From Takifugu bimaculatus (Eukaryota > Chordata > Actinopteri > Tetraodontiformes > Tetraodontidae), in contig CP034994.1 in assembly GCA_004026145.2 (NCBI GenBank), forward strand, positions 14,676,400 to 14,740,399: DNA of 64,000 nucleotides, given 5' to 3'. Positions within the stretch are counted from its first letter, which is position 1; every line of letters begins with the position of its first letter. The notes beneath the pieces were generated by a model. It made no database searches. It was not told where the DNA came from and saw nothing but the letters and a program-made list of their open reading frames with translations. Made by a program: the position numbers and the translations under genes. Positions 27,151-47,900 of the stretch are shown one piece after another.

Positions 27151-28027
27151 GACCGGGTCCTGGACGGGGTTAGACCAACGCGGCCGACTTTCATTTAAAC
27201 GCTGACATATACGAAAGGCATATGTTTGACTGGAGGTGTGTGTGCGCGCGTGCGCGTGCCCCACGTATGCTTGGGTTCCCAATATAGACGCGTGTGGCAG
27301 CGGACGCCAGCAGCTCCTGACCATTTAAGACACCGTCGAATGGCTGGAGACAGCAAATCACAGCGGGGAACGAGGCCTGCAGCTCCCTGCGAGGACCATC
27401 AAACGCCAGTGTCACTTGAAAAGGGAGGCTCTCCAGGATCTACCCCCACGTTTCAGATTTCCCCGTCTAAATCACTTAAAAACGAGCCCATTCATTGCGT
27501 GAGATGTAAAAGCCATCACAGCAGAAGCTCTTAGCAGCACCTGTGTGCACCAGTCCTACAGTGGGATGGAACTGGCTTTAACTGGAGCATCATTTTCGAG
27601 GAAACCCAGGCAATATCCAGGTGTGCAACGCTTGTCAGGCCCCAGTGGTCTGGAACTGCTGCCACAGGTGCTTCTCTCTGGGGTACCGAGTCAGAATTCT
27701 TGAGGTTTGTTTTTAATCATAGCACAAGATAAAACTTGCCGTGAGGTTCTGAACCCTCCCCAACTGCTGTGTGTTCCATGCTCCGTCTCTTTCCAGCCTT
27801 TATTCCAACATGGAGTTGAAATGATTATTGCACTTGCATATTAGCATTTACAGAAGCGGGCGGCTGCCTTTAACCAGATTAGGAGCTCATTTTCACATTA
27901 CCTCCAGATTCTCCTGCATCTTCCCACACCTCAACACGCAGATCCCATCCCATCATCCCTCCTGGCTTGTGGACAGAAACGAGACGGCAGAAAGGAATGA
28001 GATGCTAGATAAGCCAAATCAAAATAA
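27151..28027. other. Intergenic region between asb8 and larp4
   Basis: No exon, RNA gene or repeat was recognised. An alternating purine-pyrimidine patch (GTGTGCGCGCGTGCGCGTG) at about 27,238-27,256 could form Z-DNA. Confidence 0.4.
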
Positions 28028-30535
28028 TTTATTTTTGGTGACATTTCATACAGTTCTAGGATTGTGTCTCAAACACTTTGTTGTTCCATTAGTATATTTC
28101 CCTTTGCCACCCCAACCCAAATCAAGAAAAAAAAAAAGCCCAAAAAATATGTTTTTGGGGGGGGGGGGGTGTCGATGTGGGTAGGTATTTGCAAGCCCGC
28201 CGCCATCAGACACTTTCAAAATGATTTCACATTACTCATAAGATTTTTTTGTTTTTTTTTACAAGTTAGTGCATTTATAGAATTATAATAAACTGCTAGC
28301 TGCTCATACTCATTGAAAAGAAACAACAGCCCCAGTGATCGGTTACTCAATTACTGCATCACCAAACCCAAAGTCAATGCATCAAGTAGTTTCACTCGGC
28401 TGACATTCGACGGCGTCAGAGGTCAAATGCACGATTCTCTTAGTTTGACAATGCGATTTCACACAACTTTGGGGAAACCAGCCGACCAAGATTGGGAGAA
28501 AAGCGTTGTGCATCAGAATTAAAATAAATAAATTTAAAACGTCAAACTTCAAATTCTAAGTTCATCTCTTTTTTTTTCTCCTTCCTGTTTTCAAAAATTA
28601 AAAAAAAACAAAAAGAACATAATGAAACAAACCAGAAAAGTCACCCTAAAAAGCAAAGATGTGGCGGCTACCTGCAGTCAAAGCCTCCTTCTGCATGTTC
28701 AGAACTAAAACGTTACATTCTCCAACACATTACTAGTGAAGGTTTATGATGATCGAGCCTCTACGGCTTCTTCAAAATGCAGTTTCTCTGGGCCAAACCT
28801 TCCCCCACGACTACATTAGTCTGCAGACCTCATCAAAACACAAAAACAAAAATCCAAACTTCATCCTAACGCTCTGATTCTAGGCAGCTGGCACATAGCA
28901 CGTGAAAACGTGGCGATTCTCTTTACACCCGCCGCCTCCTTCGCTAACCGCACTGGAGTCTAACTTTTGACGTGATGCCACTTTTTAAGAACAATTTACA
29001 GACGTGAGCTTGAACCTGGATATCCCCGCGGTACTGACGGGAGGCCAAACGGCAGCTTATCCAGCCCGTTGCCTCGGAGATGCAGGTTCTACGCGTGAAC
29101 ATGTAAACAGTTTATCCATCCGGCTGCGCTGGAGCCACCTCGACGCATTAGCGTCTGGACCGGGCTTGGTTCGGCTCGTCGGAGGCTGGCGAGCATCTCC
29201 GGAACAAACCCCATCTGATACCATTCCAGCCAATCGAGAAAACAGTTTTAAAACTCCCCAGTGGAGTATATTAATAAGGCTGTCAAATGATTGCTTAATC
29301 ACGATTAATCATCATTAATTTCATATAATTTAGCATCTCAAAGGCTCAATTATTTTACAACCGCAGCTCCCGTCGAAACAAATTAGTGCAAACGTCAAAA
29401 CTGAATGACTTTGGGGAAAGTGTCCGTCGTTACCAGAAGGTGGTTGAATAAAGCTTCACGTGTGCCGAGAGCTCTGAATCACAAGACGGCTCAGTGTCTG
29501 ATCACTTGAAATGTCAGCTTCTCATCTTTGAAGAGGATTCAAAACAATCTAAAAATATAGAGAGAAACGAAATAAACAGCTAATCTTACCAGTGTCTCGA
29601 CTGGGAGTCAAATGTATATACTAGACTCTTAATTCTGATCCGCAGCCAAATCTCATGTGTGACTAAATCCTTGGATTTACCCCCCCCCCCCCGGGTTCTG
29701 AAGCTATTCACTGACATCAGTACTGTGTGCTGCCCCCACGGCATCCAATTAGCAGCACGTCACATCCTTCGTACTTGGGCAATGTTTGCATTGCGTTTTG
29801 CACGAGCTGCACATGAGTTTCGATTAGTCGAATGGGAGGGGGTCACCTTTCACCTTGAAAAGAAAAAAAAAAAACAAAAAAAAGAGAAGCGCTTCGTCCT
29901 CAATCGCAATTAACACATGGACTCTGACAGGCTTAATTAATATACATTAAAAAGATCACACCGTCCAGTTCAGAACAATAACTGATGTAAAAATGAAGCC
30001 CCCCCCCCCCATCAAGACACCGAAGCACTTGAATGGGTTCGCCGAAACAATCAGTGCAGACGCAGACGTCAGGCAACCCTTCAGTCACACCCAAGAACGC
30101 CCGAAGAGATCTGACGTCTCGTTGCATCAGTGATATCTTTGTATATGTACACGACATATATGCAGCTTCTTCTCTTCGCGCACACTGTCCTGGCTCGTTA
30201 AAATCAATGGGGTCGGGGGCCGTTCGCAGCCCGCCACTCCGCCGCTTGCTAGCAGAGCGTCCACGAGACGTCCTCCAAAGAAATCGCACTTCTTTTAAGC
30301 TTAATGCTGGAGGCAAGAGCGTAATTTTTTTTTTTCCTGTTTCTGTTTCAAAGGTCACTCGAGTTCTTCCGGTGTGGTTCTTCCCATCGAGTCCTGGATG
30401 TCCTGGTCTGTTACGAGCTTTTCTTTGGACAAGTTCCGGGGTGGCTACCATAACGTTGTTGCTTTTCTGTAAATCATTTTTTATATAATTTTATATATCC
30501 ATGTATATATTCGTACATCTTTCTGTTGTGAGTTT
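28028..30535 (-). other. larp4: larp4 3' UTR
   Basis: About 2.5 kb downstream of the larp4 stop without coding potential. It is AT-rich with several homopolymers, including a G run near 28,157-28,169 and C runs near 29,677-29,693 and 29,999-30,010. A minus-strand AATAAA at 28,028-28,033 is a possible distal poly(A) signal. The extent is inferred. Confidence 0.45.
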
Positions 30536-37872
<7,337 letters not shown>

Positions 37873-38370
37873 CAGCCGCTCCTGACTCACGTCCACCCCG
37901 TCGCGTTCTCCCGGCCCCCACCTGCCACCACCTCCTCTTTCCGAAATTGCGACTGGGTTCAGCAGTCTGTCTGTTATTCTCCCGTTGGACTGGATTGATC
38001 AGCAACAGACTGAAACTAGCTTGCCGGCTAGCGAGTGTGCTAAAAGCCGTGGCTAACGACCTAGCGTGCTATGAATCAACTAAGCAGGCTAACAGCAGCT
38101 AGCTCAATCAATCAAACTTGCACGCCGAGCAACTAACGGCGTAAGCGATGCCAAACCATGACTCTTCGGTGGCAACACTCTCCGCAGGTGTTTCAGCAAA
38201 TAATATACTACACGCTGGGTTCGTGAGGCGCATTCCTGAACGGGCGACCGGAGCGGACACTGGGGACACGCACCCTTCCTCAGCACAGGCACACAGTCCA
38301 CCGACGTCCCGGCAGACACCGCGAGTTCTTCGTGACCTCTACACAAGCTATTTCCGTTTCCGGTTTTCGA
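37873..38370 (-). promoter_or_regulatory. larp4: larp4 5' UTR and promoter region
   Basis: GC-rich sequence upstream of the larp4 ATG at 37,872, with many CpGs and no TATA box. A TTTCCGG ETS-like element lies near 38,347-38,358. The stretch separates larp4 from the pfkm 3' end. The transcription start is not resolved. Confidence 0.4.
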
Positions 38371-38963
38371 TTGATTCTATTTTATCTTTTTAAAAAAAAA
38401 AAAAAAATCAAGAAGAATCCCGTGTTACTGACAGGTCGGGTTATTATTTCCATATAAATTCTTAATTTTTAACATAAGACAACGTCAACTCGTTGTCAAA
38501 GTTCTTGCCTCATGTACGGCTGTTAAATCGTGCGTGTTGCTGCAGAGACAGTTTCTCAAAGTCAAACAGCTCAAAGGGAAGTTACGACCCAGCTGGAGCC
38601 TCAGTAATCTAACCAATACACCTGCAAAATGACCATCCAAATGATCACTTGTGGCATGTTTTCTAGATGTCATTTGTTTTTAAGTAGATTTAATGTTCAA
38701 AAGAAGAAAACCAAAAGATCTCCACAAAAGGTCCTTTTATGAAAATTCATTGCAATCCTGATCAGTAGACCGATGCCCGCTTTAAAGTATTTATAAAGTG
38801 TTTCACTGCATTAGGGTGCATTTCCTTCAGTTATTTGGGTTGTACGATCTATTCTGGGTCTGTTGGGTGGATCTCTGCAAGAGATTCTCTAGTGTCATTC
38901 CTCTGTGACTGCAGGCCAAACTAGGTAGATGTAAAGACCGAGAAGGTACAGTTCTGTCTCATG
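38371..38963. other. Intergenic region between larp4 and pfkm
   Basis: No gene or repeat beyond an A-run at about 38,391-38,407. Confidence 0.45.
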
Positions 38964-39096
38964 TTTATTGTCAGAGCAAACACAAGTCCGGCTGTGAAGA
39001 AAGCAGGTACATTTTAATCACCTCAGAACACTCAAGTGGAGAAGGGCTGGGCCCAACAGAGAGAACCCAGCAAGCAGAGAAATTAGTTCTGGAGCT
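38964..39096 (-). other. pfkm: pfkm 3' UTR with poly(A) signal
   Basis: Short 3' UTR. A minus-strand AATAAA at 38,964-38,969 lies about 130 nt past the stop codon. Confidence 0.6.
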
Positions 39097-42000
39097 CTAC
39101 TGGCCAAGATGGCCCCTCTTCTTGATCACGTGCTCCATGTCTGCATGTTCTGTGGTGTCGAGCTTGATGTCGTACTTGGCCAGGATCTTCATGATGGGCC
39201 TGATCTTCAGCCACCACTGTGTCCTGGGGATGCGGTGCCTGTAAGGACAGACCGGAGCTGATCACACGCACTCACATCAGACGATACCGAGCACAGATAC
39301 GGGAGGAGAGGCGACTCACTCAAAGTCTGTGTCCTTCCTTCAGCTCGGCAAGAGGCTGGAACATGAGCGCTCTCTTCCTCATGCCCAGCACGCAGGCGGA
39401 GTCTGGGGTGTTGGCAAAGGATACGACCTAACGGGCAGGAAAGGTGTTAATGAAACGGCTGAAAAGGGCCTTCGTCTTAATTTGGATACGTACCGTGTCT
39501 GTAGCACTCCTTGAGTTTATCTGTGAGCCACAATACCGACTTGGCACCCATTTTTGTGCCAAAGTTCCTGTCAAAAGGGGTTGGAGTACCACCCTGTGGA
39601 CAGGGAAGATTAAACAAGAGCCTTAATGTTGAAGCCAGTGGCAGTTTTCATGGGGAACGTCAGCGGGACGGACCTGCTGCATGTGGCCCAGAACGTTCTT
39701 ACGGCAGTCGAAGACACCCTTGCCTTCCTCCGAATACAAGTTGAAAATGAAGTCAGTGGTGTAGTTGGCGTTAGAGTTTTCATTCCTGTTTCGAGAGACA
39801 CGGACGCGTGCACCGAAGGGTTTGATTAAATGCGTGTCAGAAATGGCGTCCGACGGTCAAAACCCACCTGAGGATCAAACCCCTCTTCACTGTCGTCTTC
39901 ATCTTCTCGACCAGATGCTCCACGTTGCTCTACAAAACACCGGCAACAGTCAGAACACAACACCGTGAGGTCAGGGGTCAGATTTCCAGTCCTCACCTCC
40001 AGGTCTCTAATGCTGAACTTCTCCTCGAAGATGTAGGCGGCGTCGGCGCCGGCAGCCAGGCCGGCCATGGTGGCCAAGTAGCCGCAGTAGCCTCCCATCG
40101 TCTCCACGATGAACACGCGGCGCTTGGTCCCCGCCGCTGACTGCTTGATCCTGTCGCAGGTCTGCGGAGGACAGAGAAGCGTTCAGCCGTTCCGTGGCGC
40201 GTGAACCTGCTGCTGCCAGTCAAGCGCTCACGGAGGTGATGGTGTTGAGGGCCGTGTCGGCGCCGATGCTGAAGTCAGAGCCGGGGACGTTGTTGGAGAC
40301 GGTAGCGGGGATGACCACCATTGGAATGCACATCTCTTCGTACTTCTCTCTGGCCTGAACCAGCTCCAGACCCCCCACGTAGGCCTGCAGTCAGTGGGAG
40401 AAGGGGACGGTGAACGCTGTGTGGTGGGCAGGTCGGAGAAGCCGCCGCGGCTCACCTCGAAGCCCCCGATGATCACCAGCGCGTGGACGTTGAACCGAGA
40501 GATGTTCTGGCTGATTTTCTCCAACATTTTTCCTGGCAAAGATCTTCACATAGAAAGAGGCAGAGAAAAACAGTCAAATGTGATGAAACTCTGCAAGAAA
40601 TGAAAGAATAAAAACAACGATTTACCTTTTGGTGCCCAACATGGAGCCTCCTTTTCCGGTCCAGCCACTGACTGAAGTCCAGGTGATGGGCTCGATCTGA
40701 GAGCACATTAACATCAAGGGAGCACAGAGTGGAATAACCCATAAAAAATGGATCCGGGAGGTGAATCACCTGTCCTTCAGCCAGGCCATCAAAGCCGTCA
40801 TAAACGGCCAGCATGTTGTGACCCTGGATGATGCCCATCCTGACGGCCGAGCGGACCGCGGCGTTCATCCCGGCGCAGGGGGCACCGATGTTCACAATGG
40901 CCACGTTGATGTTGCTCTGGTTCAAAAAGGAGGCTCGTTTGTTAAAAAACCAAAGGATAAATGTTCATTTGGGACTTAACAACTAAAGTAACCATTAAGT
41001 TCTTACTTTAACATCTGGAGGGTTGATATGGGCCAACAGCTTGTAGGTGTTCCAGTTGTTCTCAAAACTCCTGGGGTGAAAACACTCGGATGTTCTCGTG
41101 CTCAACATAATAATACACTTTGTTGTATTCGATTGTCTGGTCTCAGAATCGACTCACTTTCCCCTGAGCTTGACGGCATCCTCGAATCTGCCTTCAGCCA
41201 TGGCAGCGGTCACGTCTTTGGTCTGTGACAGAGGTTCTCTGAGCAGACAGCACCTCCAAAGACACGCAGATACTCAACGTTAAGCTAACGTACCACTTGG
41301 ACGCACTCCATGAGCGGCAGCCTGACAGCCTGATTTCCGGAGAGGCTGACCACGCAGGCGGGGGTGTCAGGGGTGGCCTCCAGCAGGGCCATCACGGCCT
41401 CCACGCCCATCCTGCTGCCCTGCAAAGACACACAGCAACAGCTCCTGGATTTGCCCGAAACAGCTGCAGTCATGTTGCCGAGCGTCTCACCAGGATTCTG
41501 TCGAATGCCGACGGCGTCCCTCCCCTCTGCACGTGTCCCAAAACGGTGGTGCGGGTGTCAAAGCCGAGCCTGTCGGTCACCAGCTGGAGGAAACCAACAT
41601 CCAGCTGTTACTGTTGCATCCTTTCCCGGCACCGTTGAGGAAACATTCCACCTTACTGACCTTCTTGATCTGTTCGGACGTGATTGGTTTGCCGTCTCTG
41701 GACATGGCTCCCTCGGCCACGATGATCACATTGAGACGGGAGCCTCGGGCTCGTTGCTGCGAAGACAATCAGAGCGTATGTCTAAACGGCCGGCGTGGCG
41801 GATGCAAGAGCAGCTCACGTTCAAGCACTCTTACGTCTGTCAGCCTCCTGCACAAGTGGTCCTCCCATCCGTGATCTGGGGGCATCTCTGGGATGAAGAC
41901 CCAGTCAGCTCCGCAGGCCTGGGCTGTCACCAGGGCCAGGTACCTGCAGCCATTTAACATAGGACGTATGTCCGCTGAACTAGTAAATGTGATCTATAGT

Positions 42001-44082
42001 CACATCGGAAGACTCCTAAATATAGAATAAATCCACGGACCCACAGTGCCTGCCCATCACCTCCAGGATAAATGTCCTCTGGTGGCTGCGGGTGGAAGAA
42101 CACGGTTACATTACAGCCAGTGCGTTTCTCCTTTACCCCGTAAAGGTGGGTGGTGGGTGTGGGAGACCTCTGTGCAGTAGTAGTGATGGCGTCCACCACC
42201 TCGATGATGCGGTGCAGGGCGGAGTCCGTGCCGATGGTCATGTCCGTGCCGCAGAAGTCGTTGTCGATGGAACCCACCATGCCCACGATGTTCAGGTGGG
42301 AAGATTTCTTTGCTTCTTGTTCAGTTATCCTGCCTGTAGAAGAGGGATCGGGGATATCAGGGGATCCATCAGCTAGTCTGAATTCCCACATTTTCTATCT
42401 GTTGATCTCCTGTGGTCACGTGATTACCTGCTCGCACGAGGTCAACCAGCAGCCCACTCCACTCAGTCCTGAACTCATTGGCCCCGGTCAGACTGCCGTC
42501 ACCCCCGATCACACACAGGTTGGTGATGCCCAGCTTTACTAGGTTGCATGCGGCTGTCATGCGGCCCTCCCTGGAGCGGAAGTCCTTGCAGCGAGCGCTG
42601 CCGATGACCGTCCCTCCCTGACACAGAGCAACAGGAAGCAGGCGCGATCGACTCGGGGATTCTCCTGAATTCCTCATATTTTCGTCGTGCTTCTGTCACT
42701 CACCAGCTGAAGCATCATGGACACACTCTCCCATGTGGCGAGGCGGATGTGTTCCCCTCCATCCACCAGGCCCTGGTAGCCCTGCAGCACACGTGAACCT
42801 ACAGCGTCAGCTTAAAGGTCCTGTTGGTAACATAATACCAGGACATGCTGCCTGTACCTCATGAACGAAGTAGACCTTCGCTCCGGTGTAAAGACCCACT
42901 CTGACTGTGGCTCGAACAGCAGCGTTCATGCCTGGAACACACAACTGGATTACTCTGGTACTTTTCATCTTTACCAGAAAAACGACTTGAAAAAGAGTAT
43001 TTGAAAGCTGCCCGTTCTATCCCCTTTATTTTGTTTATCTCCCTTTATTGGTTTATTCCTTTATTTTGCTTGATTCAAGATTTCATTATTTCAGCACCGG
43101 GTCTGTCTCAAAATCACATTTCCTTTAAAATATTTCAAATTATGAGCATTAATGTTGAATCCTTCACTGTTAATCATGGACACAAAATTAAGCATAAGTG
43201 TGATAAAAGAGAGCAAATGTAACACACGTGCAACTACGCATCATCTAATCAGATGAGATGTTGACTTTTCCTAAATCCTTGTGCTTTTTAACATTGTAAT
43301 AATAAATCAATTGGGCCACCTAAACACCCTTCAGTGATGTGCTTGAACAAAAATAGCCACAGGGGAAGGACGGGGGTTTATGTGTTGTGCGGCGTCTTGT
43401 CCCTGGATGTGCCACACAGGACTAAAGGCCAGAGTGTGGGGGCCTGTGTTGTGTCAGTCCAGCATGTTCAGCTTCTGTTACACAAGACAGCAGCTGTGGA
43501 TGGGTGGGAATTTCTCTCCTCCATACCAGAAAAAGGTCAGTTGCACTAAAATTAGTCCCCAAAGATGCAAAATAAGGAAAGGCGTAGAGGATAACGTCTA
43601 TGCACCAAAGGTTAGAGGTCAGAGGAACAACTAAAGAACAGCATGATGTCATGAGTCCCTACAGGGGTTCTATGTAACACAGTGATGCAATAGTAAAGTT
43701 TAGATGTTTATCAGGAGCTGCTGGTGACATGATCAGTCTTATTTAAAGCCAAACATCTATCAACAGCTCACAAATGACCTTCAGCTGTGCATCTCTGGCA
43801 TGGAAGCCTTTATGCCTCCAGCTCACTGTGGGTTCAGTCAGAGTTTTAAAATGACCCTTTTTCGTGCCCACGTTAAGATGGAGGCCGTACAGCTGGTTGG
43901 GATTCAGTGACATCAGCAGAGCGGACGCTATCCGAGCTCAGATCTGCGGTTCAGTCTGTTGTCAAACACCACAACCCACTCCTCAGCTCACCTTGGGCGT
44001 CCCCTCCCGACGTTAGCACGGCGATGGAGCGTCCCACCCCCATTTTCGTGGGGTCCATGGATGTCGGCTGGTTTATGGACAT
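39097..44082 (-). CDS. pfkm: PFKM, ATP-dependent 6-phosphofructokinase, muscle type
   Basis: Twenty-two coding exons, first 44,082-43,992 and last 39,238-39,097, total 2,345 nt. Removing two surplus bases in exon 21 gives 780 aa, the same as human PFKM. The enzyme phosphorylates fructose 6-phosphate to fructose 1,6-bisphosphate, the committed step of glycolysis, as a cytosolic tetramer. The N-terminal half shows AVLTSGGDAQGMNAAVRATV, CVIGGDGSLTGAN, SIDNDFCGTDMTIGTDSA (catalytic segment), MGRHCGYLALV and [20 protein letters not shown]. The regulatory half shows NIGAPCAGMNAAVRSAVRMG, VIPATVSNNVPGSD and VETMGGYCGYLATMAGLAAG. The start ATG lies in a short exon preceding a 1.06-kb intron, and MSINQPTSMDPTKMGVGRSI fits the family. 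Human PFKM also lies close to ASB8. Teleosts have pfkma and pfkmb; which copy this is was not determined. Confidence 0.95.
39320..39427 (-). other. pfkm: pfkm exon 21 with two single-base frame breaks
   Basis: Expected sense reading across the junction is HGRIFANTPDS, but one extra base near 39,419-39,420 (GG) breaks it. The middle, ANTPDSACVLGMRKRALMFQ, is clean. Near 39,332-39,338 a second extra base turns the expected ELKEDTDFE into a reading that ends in a stop. Flanking exons are in the correct phase only if both extra bases are removed (108 nt against 106). Confidence 0.85.
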
Positions 44083-44252
44083 GGTTGCAGGACGCAGATG
44101 AGGTGGACGCGATGAAGGAAGGAGAAGGTTCAGAACGCAGCTGCTCTTCCTTTACTTTCTGCTCCTCACGGGAGGGAACGAGTGAAAGCGGCAGGCTTTA
44201 TAGACCCGTTACTGATCCTGGTCCCCTCCCTCTCCCCCTCCACTCATACAAC

Positions 44253-44262
44253 TATATATATA
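44253..44262 (-). promoter_or_regulatory. pfkm: pfkm TATA box
   Basis: TATATATATA lies 170 nt upstream of the pfkm ATG, which would place the transcription start near 44,225 with an unspliced leader of roughly 140 nt. A CAGCTG E-box lies at 44,138-44,143 within that leader. A TATA promoter with E-boxes fits muscle-biased expression, but this is inference. Confidence 0.55.
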
Positions 44263-44581
44263 CCCCAGGCCAACTCACCCTTCTGCAGAGGACACTGACA
44301 ATTCACACTTGACAGTGTCAAGAGCTCATTCTAACTTAATATATGTAAATAGTGTTGTAATAACTGCTGTTTTGGGGTGTAATTAACTGTTTTGCCTTAT
44401 TACACATTAAAAAAGACCATTTGCATGTTCCAAATCCTTTTAAATTAAATGACTACATTGATTTTACTAATATGTGGAACACAACAGTGCAGTAAACAGT
44501 AGCTGCTCATCATATTATGGACAAAAAATAGCTTTTGCGTGTGAAAGGAAGCTGAATCAAAATAGATGTGTTATGTAGATA

Positions 44582-44918
44582 TTTATTACACACAGTGTGA
44601 ACTAAAAACTTCACTATCATTCTACACCAGAAGGATCTGATGGACATTTATCTGTAAAAATGCTAGTGAGCTCCTGTTGACATAATACTGATCAAGTTCT
44701 GCATATTCACTCTTTTTTCTTTTCTTTTTTTAAATCATCACAGACATTATTTTCATCGCAGTGCATCTACAGGTGGACAAACAGTCCCGGCATTCCGATC
44801 CCAGCTGCAGTGTTCTGGTAACGCTGGCAGTGATGGGCAGAGTCTCATCAGTATATCACAGTAAGCTTATCCACACTGGCCCACGACAACGCAGCAAACG
44901 CTCAAATTGTAGTGGAAA
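44582..44918 (-). other. troap: troap 3' UTR with poly(A) signal
   Basis: Follows the troap TGA at 44,919-44,921. A minus-strand AATAAA lies at 44,582-44,587. Confidence 0.5.
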
Positions 44919-47900
44919 TCATCTCTCCTCCATCAGGGAACACGGCCACGTGGGATCAGACGCGGGATCGAGGTCAATAGGAACGAACCTCTGCGGAACA
45001 AAATAAAGTGAAGGATCAAAATTTAGTGGAGGTCCACATTACATTCTCAACTATACACAGGGTTGAATAAGAAGAATAAAAGTACTGAATGAAATGAGTA
45101 CTGCAACTGTAAAGGATGAAAATGCATGCATGATCCTACTTAGGTACCTTAAGCACACGTGTACTGCTGCACATCTATAAGATAGAAGTGAATTTATAAG
45201 ATGGACTATTTCATGTATATGGAGGATATCAGCTTATGTATAATGGAGAATATTGCATGTATAATAAATACTGTAGTACTGCATGTGTCAAGGGTAGCAC
45301 TGCATATCTTGAGGAAATTACTGCATGGATTAAGAATAGTAACATAAAACATTTGTTTCTCAGGTTTTGGCTGCTTATACTTTCAAACTGTGGATTATTT
45401 GATGGTAGATATGAGCATTTCGCTTGTAAACTGGCTTTTCCCTGCACATGTCAGAGTCAGCAGTGCACTTACAGATGACTCCTCAAAGTGCAACATGGCC
45501 GCCAGTGGGTTTCCACAGCGAGGCTGAGGGGGGAGAAACCTGGTAGCAGCTAAGACGGAGGTGTAGGTGGCCACCTCCTCATCCAAGCGCAGCTCCTCGA
45601 GAGGAGGAAGACGCTTGCGAAGCATCGCCACTGCGGAGCTGACAACACAGCTCTTCTGAACAATGGAGTCTGAAACAGGAGAGGTCAAACTGTCACAAAC
45701 TCATGTCTCTAAATGTAAATGTAAAGTAGCGTCAGATGGGGTGTGAGCTGCAACTGTTAGCCTTTGTGCAGAGTCTGAGCAGCAGCAGGACGGCTGGTGG
45801 GTCCAGACTCCTCTCTTGTCTCTTCTTTTGCTGGCAGCAACTGTCTTGCCTGTGTTGGGCCTGCACAGTCCTGCTCCTGGAGGGTCCGGTCCTCCTGCCG
45901 CTCAAAACGTGGGACTCGCAACAATTGTTTCCCAGTTGAAAAGAAAATGACAGAGGCCCTTTGTGGTGCCTGGATGAACGGCTGTGCTCCCACAGTCCTC
46001 TGCTGCTCACACCCATCAGCACTGCAGGTTTCTCCTTTTTCTTCTTTATGGGATGTATTCTGGAGGCAGGAGATTTTTGACAATGTGAAATAACTCTGAT
46101 AATAACTAAGCATTCAAATTCATTTGTCTTCTTACTGCTGGGTCCTGAACGGGTTTCTCTGGAGCTTTTTCTGTCACGTTTGTAGTCGACTCCTCCTCCT
46201 GGTCATCAAATAATCGCTGGACAATCTCCTGTTAATAAATGCCAGATTAAAACACGGACCTCAGCATTTCTAGTCCTGATGAGAATTAGGTTCAGCGACC
46301 TAAGCAGCTGGTTTCCAACAGTTGTGCAGTTCTTTATGGTTACCCAGCATCACGAAATATATTTATATTTTGCAGAAAGGGAAGAAGAAGAAACCTTATC
46401 TTCTGTAAGCAAAGTCTCAGTTATTCTAAATGTGTCAAAGCCACTTCAGTGTTTCCTCCTTATTCGTATTAGTACTCATGTAGCAGAAACGTGAAGTTTC
46501 CTCTCACCTCCTGGTGCTGGCATTCGGTTTGTTTTGCAGCTTCGCAGCCCTGGAGTCATGCAGTACGGAGAGGGCTGCGTCGACAGATGCCATTTCTGAA
46601 AAGAGCAGCAGGAAGTCACTTTAAAAATGCTACTAACAGAATCAAACAGTCTGCTGACATACAAAGCACAAATCTACAGACCATAGCAGACATGGGCTGA
46701 TGTCTGGTGTTGGGGACTCTTTGTGGGGTCCATTTCAAGCCCACGGGCTCTTCGGAGAATAAAAACAACATTCTGACATCAGGGAAAATAAAGATTCGTG
46801 TTTTGATGTAAGTTAAGTGAGTTTTAGCATCTTTACCTGCAGTAGCTCTGGTTGCCTCCACCTGTTGTTTACGAGCTGGCACTCTCTGAGCCTGAGAGCA
46901 CATTCATCAAAACAAGACCATAGTTCAAGTAGACACAGCAAAAGTTAATCAAAAACTATTTAACTGGTACATACGGTGTAGACTGAAGTGCCTCTGCCTG
47001 AAGGACGAATGGCATTTTTGGGGGTGGCTCCTAGACACCCCCCAGCCTTCAGTCCCTCATTCTGCAGGATGCTTTGCAGAGCAGCGGGATCTGGAGAAAA
47101 TGGTTCTGACTTCATGAAACCTGGAAAAAGAACACAAAAACATGCATTCAATGAAAGACCAATGCTTGAATTTGAGTAAAAGCCACTGATTAGATCAATA
47201 TTGTGTAGCGGTTCCACCAAGTCACCACCAAATTCTCCATGTCTACCGTAGTTTTTCTCTTCCGATGATCTTACCTACATTGGGTCCAGCTTTTTGTTTG
47301 TTTTTAAGGATGGAAACTCGCTGGGGCTGCAAACAAGAGCAACAGCAGAGAATAAAATGATGTCTTAAAATCCACTAATTTTCAGAACAAAAATTGGTAA
47401 ACGGCAAAACACTGTCTGAAGAATAAGAACAACAAAGCAGAACTGACTCACCAGATCGTTATAGGGTTTGGATCCCAGACCTGTTGCACTCACTCCGTCA
47501 TTGAGGAGGATACTGAGCAAGGCTGCATGGTCTGTCTTAAAGCTCTCCCCTTTGTCTGAAATCCAAAATAAAGATGGCTGCTGATATTCACCTGAGTGAA
47601 TGATGATGTCTAACATTAAAGAATGAGGAGGACATGAATGAAAAAAAGTAGCTGTCAAGTGTAACTTAGTGTGCAGCATCAGCGCATTCATGTCATGACG
47701 ATAAATGATGGCAAAGTGTCAGTTTTCTGAGTTACCGGTTGAACTTCTGGCCTGCTCGGTCAGCTGCATGCTTTGCTGAGCGTGGGAGGTGGCGCTGAGA
47801 TCTTTGATACTGAGCTGGTTCATGTTGTGGGTGCAGGCCTCAGCAGAGGAGGCAGCATTGTTCTGATGACAAGTGTTGTTTGGGATGGATGAGACATGAT

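Noticed and set aside
39097..44082. pfkm as a pseudogene because of its frame breaks
   Set aside because: All other exons, splice sites and catalytic motifs are intact, and the breaks match an insertion bias seen in neighbouring genes.
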